Origin: an uncultured Lachnospiraceae bacterium
Lineage (GTDB): Bacteria > Bacillota > Clostridia > Lachnospirales > Lachnospiraceae
DNA length: 39,341 nt
Direction: 5' to 3'
Assembly: GCA_947566705.1 (NCBI GenBank)
Contig: CANOLA010000023.1
Span: 1 to 39,341, forward strand
Part shown: piece after piece, positions 34,612-39,341 of the stretch
Layout of the letters: each line of letters starts with the position of its first letter
How positions within the stretch are numbered: position 1 is the first letter of the stretch
Notes under the pieces: model-generated
Seen by the model: the letters and a program-made list of their open reading frames with translations, nothing else
Told to the model about the DNA's origin: nothing
Databases searched by the model: none
Position numbers and translations under genes: made by a program

Positions 34612-35634
34612 TTACTTCCACAAATATTTCATTTCAAATTTATTTTCCTGTACATGAACCTCGGCGCATGCACCGCTGACGACCGGCATCATCGGTGACA
34701 AATGCCCGATATCCAGATCCATGATAATAGGAACACCAAAGTCCGCCAGCAAATCTGTCACGGCACGGTACTGGTCAATCCCAAATGCCTCTTCCCCAAA
34801 ACATAACGGACGTCCGATCAGAAAGCCTTTCACATGGGAAAACCAGCCTGCGTGTATCATCTGCCAGACGGCACGTCTGATGGACATGACATTTAAATCA
34901 CAGGACTCTAAAAACCATATAAAACCATCTTCTTTGTAATGCTCTGTGAATTCTTTCACATGGTCAAATTCCGTCCCGGTCAGGTTTACCAGGCAGTCCA
35001 TACAGCCGCCGACCAGCCGTCCCTTTATAATAACCGGCTCGTCAGGAAACTTCCGGATACGCACCGGCTCCGTCACCTGGTACGGTGCAAGCGGTGTTTC
35101 CTCGCTCTTACTGCTGTCCCGCTCCCAGAGGTCATAATTGTGAACACTGTCCCTTTGTCCGCACAGAAGCGCAAACGCATCCTCCACTGCCGGATGCCAC
35201 GGCTCCATACCGAACGCCGAAGCGCAGGGACCGTAAATGGCTGCAGTATCACAGACTGTTGTAGACAGAAAGGTAAAATTGGTATTGTCCGAAAACCCCA
35301 TATACCACTTGGGCTTTGCATTCCTGATACGCTCAAAGTCAATATATGGCAGCACCTCGCACATCAGCTCGCCGCCGCCGCAGGAAATGATTACATCATT
35401 ATTAGTGCCACAATAGCTCTCATTTAATTCCATGCCGCACAGTTTCGGGTCATTGCTGATGCCAATGCCTTTTTCCACAAGACAGTTTTCTCCCAGCTGT
35501 GTCTTATAACCCATTTCATGAAACCTGTCCAGTGCATGCATAAACGCTGTATAATACGGCTCTGTCGCACATCCGAAGGACGGCGCCACAAACCCAATTG
35601 TTCCGTTTTCCTGTAAAAACTGCGGATAACGCAT
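34612..35634 (-). CDS. S66 family LD-carboxypeptidase
   Basis: A 340-aa serine peptidase of the LdcA/MccF family, which removes the terminal D-alanine from tetrapeptides in peptidoglycan recycling or cleaves microcin C7-like peptides. The catalytic Ser lies in MGFSDNTNF, the Glu in IWFLESCDLN and the His in DIGHLSPMMP, so the triad is complete. The N-terminus GTIGFVAPSFG is typical. The long family form with NESYCGTNNDVIISCGGGE suggests the MccF-like branch. The start at 35634 is chosen because GGAG is eight bases upstream; the ATG at 35640 is only two bases from it. A TATAAT lies about 40 bases upstream. Confidence 0.93.
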   Translation of the reverse strand: MRYPQFLQENGTIGFVAPSFGCATEPYYTAFMHALDRFHEMGYKTQLGENCLVEKGIGISNDPKLCGMELNESYCGTNNDVIISCGGGELMCEVLPYIDFERIRNAKPKWYMGFSDNTNFTFLSTTVCDTAAIYGPCASAFGMEPWHPAVEDAFALLCGQRDSVHNYDLWERDSSKSEETPLAPYQVTEPVRIRKFPDEPVIIKGRLVGGCMDCLVNLTGTEFDHVKEFTEHYKEDGFIWFLESCDLNVMSIRRAVWQMIHAGWFSHVKGFLIGRPLCFGEEAFGIDQYRAVTDLLADFGVPIIMDLDIGHLSPMMPVVSGACAEVHVQENKFEMKYLWK

Positions 35635-35673
35635 AATCATCTCTCCTTTTCTTATCAGACTGTACTGTTACCA

Positions 35674-35705
35674 ATTATACTATCGAAATCTTCCTGCATG
35701 TGCAA
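35674..35705 (-). promoter_or_regulatory. Possible promoter of the LD-carboxypeptidase gene
   Basis: A perfect TATAAT on the minus strand (35674-35679) lies about 40 bases before the ATG. The best -35 candidate, TTGCAC (35700-35705), is 20 bases away, longer than usual, so the call rests mainly on the -10 and on the terminator just upstream. Confidence 0.45.
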
Positions 35706-35755
35706 CCTTAACTTCCTTAAATTTTTATTACGAAACAGGACCAGCCCCTGCACAC

Positions 35756-35782
35756 AAAAAAAGACGAAGATGAAACATCTCC
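35756..35782 (-). terminator. Intrinsic terminator after the 108-aa gene and its repeat
   Basis: On the minus strand GGAGATG and CATCTTC pair over 7 bp (one G-U) around a TTT loop (35766-35782), followed by GTC and seven T (35756-35762). It ends the transcript that passes through the tandem hairpin repeat and separates it from the LD-carboxypeptidase promoter. Confidence 0.7.
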
Positions 35783-35789
35783 GCCAACT

Positions 35790-35929
35790 GTAACACCCCG
35801 CCAGGGGTGTTACCTGCGTAAAGCGCTTCGCGAAGCGAACTTCCATGCGCTTTGCTCCTTTTGCAACACCCCGCCAAGGGGTGTTACCTATGCAAAACAC
35901 TTCGCGAAGCGAACTTCCATGCGCTTTGC
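35790..35929. repeat. Tandem pair of 74-nt double-hairpin repeats
   Basis: Two units read on the minus strand. Each has an outer stem (GCAAAGCGC with GTGTTTTGC at 35921-35929/35892-35900; GCAAAGCGC with GCGCTTTAC at 35847-35855/35818-35826), the 7-nt bulge ATGGAAG, inner stem TTCGC/GCGAA with loop TTC, and a second hairpin: GTAACACCCC/GGGGTGTTGC (35863-35887) and GTAACACCCC/GGGGTGTTAC (35790-35813). The period is 74 bases. The first unit starts at the stop codon of the 108-aa gene. One outer stem keeps pairing through two G-U pairs. Confidence 0.9.
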
Positions 35930-35933
35930 TCCT

Positions 35934-36260
35934 TTATCCCGGAACATACTGGTACCTGATCTTCTGACTGGAATAAAACAAATAGGATTTTACATTTGTC
36001 CAGAAAGAAAGCTCCTTATTGTACTTAAAACTTGTGTCATATGCGATTCCCTGCCGGTTGCACCAGATATAGATGTCATTCAGCCCCATCTGTTTTACCG
36101 ACCTGATGTTATTCATAAAAGTCTCAATTTTTGAAAGCTCCCTTTCGCTGTTAATATACAAATGAAAAATTGTATTCGGACATTCGATCAGGATACGTCC
36201 CTCATGTTTTTCTCTCAAAACTGTTCCACCCTCTCCCGTTTTGCTCCCGCCGCCTGCCAT
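35934..36260 (-). CDS. Hypothetical protein, 108 aa
   Basis: I do not recognise this protein. From about residue 20 it reads like a real, ordered small domain (RILIECPNTIFHLYIN, then helical FMNNIRSVKQMGLNDIYIWC, then NKELSFWTNVKSYLF). The N-terminal 14 residues from ATG 36260 are Gly rich (MAGGGSKTGEGG) and may not be translated: a GGTGG lies seven bases before a TTG codon at 36218, which would give a 94-aa product. No signal peptide or membrane segment. The hairpin repeat begins at its stop codon. It is divergent from the phosphofructokinase gene. Confidence 0.6.
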   Translation of the reverse strand: MAGGGSKTGEGGTVLREKHEGRILIECPNTIFHLYINSERELSKIETFMNNIRSVKQMGLNDIYIWCNRQGIAYDTSFKYNKELSFWTNVKSYLFYSSQKIRYQYVPG

Positions 36261-36465
36261 ATGATGCAGGTTATGTGTCTATTTTTACTTATTTTACTAT
36301 AATTTAACAGAAAACACCAGCGATTTTTGACATTTTTTTATAAATTTATGCTCCATATCTGTATAAGTATATCTGTTTTCCACAGATTTCATGTGTACCT
36401 CTTGAACTTCTTTCCCAAAACATCTAAAATGAGGATAAATACTGCATAATATTAAGGAGACTGTA
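36261..36465. other. Divergent A/T-rich intergenic region
   Basis: A 205-base region between the 108-aa gene (minus) and the phosphofructokinase (plus). The plus-strand promoter is at 36402-36430. For the minus strand there are several A/T-rich -10 candidates near 36290-36300 but no good -35. Small palindromes (ATCTG...CAGAT near 36371-36387) may be operators; I see no riboswitch. Confidence 0.5.
36402..36430 (+). promoter_or_regulatory. Sigma-A type promoter of the phosphofructokinase gene
   Basis: TTGAAC (36402-36407), a 17-base spacer and TAAAAT (36425-36430). Transcription would start near 36437. The ribosome site AAGGAG (36454-36459) is six bases before the ATG at 36466. Confidence 0.75.
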
Positions 36466-37695
36466 ATGAATAAATTAAACTGTATGGTTGCCCAGTCCGG
36501 CGGCCCGACCTGTGCAATTAATGCCAGTCTTGCCGGTGTGGTTTCCGGCATAAAAAATTCCTCTGTATATGAAAAATGTTATGGTGCCGTCAATGGCATT
36601 TTAGGAATCCTGAACGAACAGTATACAGACCTGACAGATACCATTACCGATGATGCTGCCCTTTCCTGTCTTATGACAACCCCTGCCATGTACCTTGGTT
36701 CCTGCCGGCACAGGCTTGCAGACTATAAGGATGATGATTCTTCCTATGTATTTATTTTTAACCAGTTTGCAAAACTGGATATCGGGGCATTTTTTTATAT
36801 CGGCGGCAATGATTCCATGGATACCGTGGATAAGCTGTCAGATTATGCCAGAAAAATCAACAGCGATATCCGCATTATCGGAATTCCAAAAACCATTGAC
36901 AATGACCTGTACATGACCGACCACACTCCGGGGTTCGGCTCTGCGGCAAAATATATCGCCACTTCCCTGCTTGAAATCTCGCATGATACATTTATTTATG
37001 CGGTAAAAAGCGTTACCATTGTAGAAATTATGGGAAGGGATGCCGGATGGCTGACTGCAGCGTCCGCACTTGCAAGAAACAAATACAATGCCGCCCCGCA
37101 TTTCATTTACCTGCCGGAGACTGTATTTAGCAAGGAACAGTTTCTGCACGATGTAAAAGAAAAACTAAAGACAGTTGATAATGTTATTGTTGCTGTTTCA
37201 GAGGGGATCCGTGACGAAAACCAGGAATACATCACGGCATCTTCCGCAGCGGTGGACCAGTTTGGACACAGACAGCTTTCCGGAGCCGGAAAAGCACTGG
37301 AAATTCTTGTCAAACAGGAACTCGGTGTCAAGGTCCGTTCCGTGGAAATCAATGTCCTGCAGCGGTGTGCAGCGCACATGCTGTCAAAAACGGACATTGA
37401 CGAATCATTTTCACTCGGTAAGCACGCCGTTTCCCTTGCAGAGGAAGGCGTCACCGCTTCCATGGTAACGCTGGAACGCGTTTCAGACAGCCCTTACACG
37501 GTTACTTACAGCCATGCAGATATCCGCAGTATTGCCAACCAGGCAAAAATGATTCCGCCGGAATGGATTCATAAAGACGGAAATGACGTGATGGCAGAAC
37601 TTACGGATTATTTAAGACCATTAATCCAGGGAGAAGTAACCATTACCTATAAGGACGGTATTCCGGTATACATGCCGTTTATTCACAGGGATTAA
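36466..37695 (+). CDS. 6-phosphofructokinase, pyrophosphate-dependent type
   Basis: A 409-aa phosphofructokinase-family enzyme that makes fructose 1,6-bisphosphate in glycolysis. The N-terminus VAQSGGPTCAINASL is the phosphate loop. Residues 113-117 are GGNDS and 141-147 are PKTIDND. In this family an Asp in the fourth position of GGDD and a Lys in PKTIDND go with pyrophosphate rather than ATP as phosphate donor; both are present, although the third-position Asp is Asn here. EIMGRDAGWL is the substrate block. The donor assignment is therefore probable but not certain. The gene is monocistronic or cotranscribed with the L,D-transpeptidase 19 bases downstream. Confidence 0.88.
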   Translation: MNKLNCMVAQSGGPTCAINASLAGVVSGIKNSSVYEKCYGAVNGILGILNEQYTDLTDTITDDAALSCLMTTPAMYLGSCRHRLADYKDDDSSYVFIFNQFAKLDIGAFFYIGGNDSMDTVDKLSDYARKINSDIRIIGIPKTIDNDLYMTDHTPGFGSAAKYIATSLLEISHDTFIYAVKSVTIVEIMGRDAGWLTAASALARNKYNAAPHFIYLPETVFSKEQFLHDVKEKLKTVDNVIVAVSEGIRDENQEYITASSAAVDQFGHRQLSGAGKALEILVKQELGVKVRSVEINVLQRCAAHMLSKTDIDESFSLGKHAVSLAEEGVTASMVTLERVSDSPYTVTYSHADIRSIANQAKMIPPEWIHKDGNDVMAELTDYLRPLIQGEVTITYKDGIPVYMPFIHRD

Positions 37696-37714
37696 ACCAC
37701 AGAAAGGAGCTTTT

Positions 37715-39184
37715 ATGGCTGCTAAAAATACAAAACACAAAAAAAGACGTGCAAAAAACCCGCTTCCTGCAGTTTTTGCCGGTATGGGAACTGCGCTTCT
37801 TGCCGTTTACATTGGTTTTGGCATTTACTATAATAAGCATTTTTTTCCAAAAACCACCATTGGCAGTACGCTCTGCGGCAACCAGACTGCCGCATGGCTT
37901 GAAGCTTCCAATGTTGCAGCTGCAAAAAAATATTCCTTATCAGTCAGGGACCGCATGGATAATGTTTATACTATTGAAGGTCCTGATATTTCCTATGAAT
38001 ATAATACAAGAGGGGAAGAAGAAGCTATTTTAAAAAAGCAGAACGGATTTACCTGGCCCGTTGCCGTTTTTCAGACGCATACCCATGAACTGAACCAGTC
38101 CTTCACTTATGACGCGGATGCGCTTGGACAGATTATTGACACACTGCCTTTGTTTGATGAGGACTACATTACTCCTCCAAAAGATGCCTATCTTGATATC
38201 AGGGAGGATGACTACGAGGTGGTAAAAGAAGAGCCTGGCAATACACCGGTCCGTGATGAAATTGCTGCAGAAATTACTGCCGCCATTGAAGACCAGAAAA
38301 ATGCATACACACTGTCTGATAACTGCTACGAAAAGCCTGCGGTCTACGCCTCTGACAAAATGATAGCAGACACAGCTGCCCAGATTGACCAGTATACCTC
38401 CGCAACCATACAGTATGATATTGACGGAGCAGAGGAATATCTGGACAAAGGCGATATTCTTTCCATGCTGGACATAAATAAAGAAGGTACGGTAACCATA
38501 AACGATGACAAAGTAACGGCTTTTGTCCAGAAGCTTGCCAGTACCTATAATACGTACGGAGACGTCCGCACCTTTGCCACATCCAAAGGAGATGACGTAA
38601 AAATCGGCGGGGGCGACTACGGCTGGGTGATAAATAAAGCAAAGGAAAAAGAACAGATTTTAGAAGACCTGAAAAACGGAACACCCGTGGAACGTGAGCC
38701 GGTTTACGAACAGACTGCCATCAAAAGCGGTCTGGACGATATCGGCGATACCTATATTGAAATTGATTACAGTAACCAGCACCTGTGGTTCTACCGGGAA
38801 GGGGAACTTATAACAGAAACAGACATTGTTTCCGGCAATATCCGCCACAATAATGGTTCTCCGGACGGCGTGTTCAAAATTGCCTACAAGGAACGCGACG
38901 CAACACTGATTGGTGAAAACTACGCCTCTGATGTCAAATATTTTATGCCGTTTGCCTACAATGTCGGCATCCATGATGCAAGCTGGCGCAGCAAATTCGG
39001 GGATGAAATCTATAAGACTTCCGGCTCCCACGGCTGTATCAATGTGCCGGAAAAGATTGCAAAAAAACTGTTTAAGGAAGTCGAGACCGGTACACCGGTT
39101 ATCGCATATTACCGCGAACCGGTGACACTGACTGCTGAGAATGCACGTATTTCCAATGCTTATTCTTATAAGGAGAAAGATTAG
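37715..39184 (+). CDS. L,D-transpeptidase (YkuD) with PG-binding domains
   Basis: A 489-aa cell-wall enzyme that makes 3-3 cross-links in peptidoglycan. After a basic cytosolic start there is one membrane helix (about residues 17-40), so the rest is outside the cell. Two regions of PG_binding_4 type follow (about 60-170 and 225-335). The C-terminal YkuD domain (about 350-470) has the catalytic motif in which SHGC ends at Cys 441, with the upstream His in VGIHDASW. The start ATG follows AAAGGAG by five bases. The gene ends with a hairpin repeat and a terminator. Similar proteins are common in Lachnospiraceae with a phosphofructokinase not usually nearby, so the pairing may be accidental. Confidence 0.94.
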   Translation: MAAKNTKHKKRRAKNPLPAVFAGMGTALLAVYIGFGIYYNKHFFPKTTIGSTLCGNQTAAWLEASNVAAAKKYSLSVRDRMDNVYTIEGPDISYEYNTRGEEEAILKKQNGFTWPVAVFQTHTHELNQSFTYDADALGQIIDTLPLFDEDYITPPKDAYLDIREDDYEVVKEEPGNTPVRDEIAAEITAAIEDQKNAYTLSDNCYEKPAVYASDKMIADTAAQIDQYTSATIQYDIDGAEEYLDKGDILSMLDINKEGTVTINDDKVTAFVQKLASTYNTYGDVRTFATSKGDDVKIGGGDYGWVINKAKEKEQILEDLKNGTPVEREPVYEQTAIKSGLDDIGDTYIEIDYSNQHLWFYREGELITETDIVSGNIRHNNGSPDGVFKIAYKERDATLIGENYASDVKYFMPFAYNVGIHDASWRSKFGDEIYKTSGSHGCINVPEKIAKKLFKEVETGTPVIAYYREPVTLTAENARISNAYSYKEKD

Positions 39185-39189
39185 ATACT

Positions 39190-39277
39190 GTCGTACCCCT
39201 ATGGAAAAGGAGCAATCGCATGATAGTTTCGCTTCGCGAAAGCGATTGCGTAGGTCGTATCCCTTACGGAATACGAC
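39190..39277. repeat. Double-hairpin repeat with a matched insertion in both arms
   Basis: Bulged hairpin: outer stem GCAATCGC/GCGATTGC (39212-39219, 39242-39249), bulge ATGATAG (39220-39226), inner stem TTTCGC/GCGAAA with loop TTC (39227-39241). The second hairpin is GTCGTATCCC/GGAATACGAC (39254-39277). Compared with the copy at 15.37 kb the inner stem has one extra base pair (T in one arm, A in the other) and the outer stem has changed on both sides. A partial second-hairpin arm, GTCGTACCCC (39190-39199), precedes the unit. It starts within six bases of the L,D-transpeptidase stop. Confidence 0.9.
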
Positions 39278-39297
39278 AATACTGACTATTATACAAA

Positions 39298-39331
39298 CTG
39301 GCATAGAATCCGTTCTGTGCCAGTAATTTTT
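39298..39331 (+). terminator. Intrinsic terminator after the L,D-transpeptidase
   Basis: CTGGCATAGAA (39298-39308) pairs with TTCTGTGCCAG (39313-39323) over 11 bp with one G-U pair and a TCCG loop, followed by TAATTTTT. It ends the phosphofructokinase-transpeptidase transcript. Confidence 0.88.
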
Positions 39332-39341
39332 CATGATTTCC

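Noticed and set aside
35655-35900. Open frame of 81 codons on the minus strand before the LD-carboxypeptidase
   Set aside because: Its first half is the repeat unit and its second half crosses a terminator and promoter; not a credible gene.
35790-35929. CRISPR array
   Set aside because: Only two units, the whole unit is repeated with no unique spacers, and there are no cas genes.

Overview
The window looks like a housekeeping segment of a Clostridia chromosome, most likely family Lachnospiraceae. The reasons are the Gram-positive repair pair addAB, an UPF0210/ACT pair, a DUF1002 protein, the [FeFe]-hydrogenase maturases of an anaerobe, a pyrophosphate-type phosphofructokinase and a split purine pathway. 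The base composition is moderate and even, with strong GGAGG-type ribosome binding sites. There is no transposase, integrase, phage gene, CRISPR array, rRNA or tRNA. Genus cannot be fixed from the sequence alone.

Almost everything reads on the minus strand, so transcription runs from about 36.3 kb down to 0.1 kb. From the 5' end of that strand: an unknown 108-aa gene (36.3-35.9), a tandem hairpin repeat and terminator, an S66 LD-carboxypeptidase, and a secreted DUF1002 protein. A sigma-A promoter at 33.58 kb then starts a tightly overlapping operon: Na/Pi cotransporter, thioesterase, aminopeptidase P, DNA polymerase I, a CoaE/FtsA-like fused ORF, a WalJ-type metallo-hydrolase, an ACT protein and an UPF0210 protein. 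Next come a coiled-coil protein of unknown function, a sugar-binding-domain/GGDEF protein, and IMP cyclohydrolase of the PurO type beside a stand-alone AICAR formyltransferase. A repeat cluster follows, then the hydrogenase maturation operon (TM1266-type regulator, hydE, hydG, hydF), a YgjP-type metalloprotease, an unknown 204-aa protein, addB, addA and maf. A second promoter precedes a small conserved protein, a parvulin-like lipoprotein and a PAP2 phosphatase, closed by a terminator at 65-96. Only two genes are on the plus strand: the phosphofructokinase and an L,D-transpeptidase (36.5-39.2 kb), divergent from the rest and ending at a terminator near 39.3 kb.

Functionally the window combines replication and repair (polA, addAB), nucleotide and cofactor supply (purH domain, purO, coaE, maf), hydrogenase assembly (hydEFG; the hydrogenase itself is elsewhere) and cell-envelope work (LD-carboxypeptidase, LD-transpeptidase, PAP2, parvulin lipoprotein).

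The most unusual content is between the genes. Most of the longer gaps hold short structured repeats. A bulged two-part hairpin (outer stem, a 7-nt bulge on one side only, inner stem, TTC loop) sits next to a second hairpin. At least five full copies keep the pairing while the stem sequences change, including one with a matched single-base insertion in both arms. One copy of about 75 nt is inserted in the loop of another. Two other short leader motifs are each shared by two unrelated genes. I regard this repeat system as the best candidate for something undescribed; its function is not shown by the sequence.
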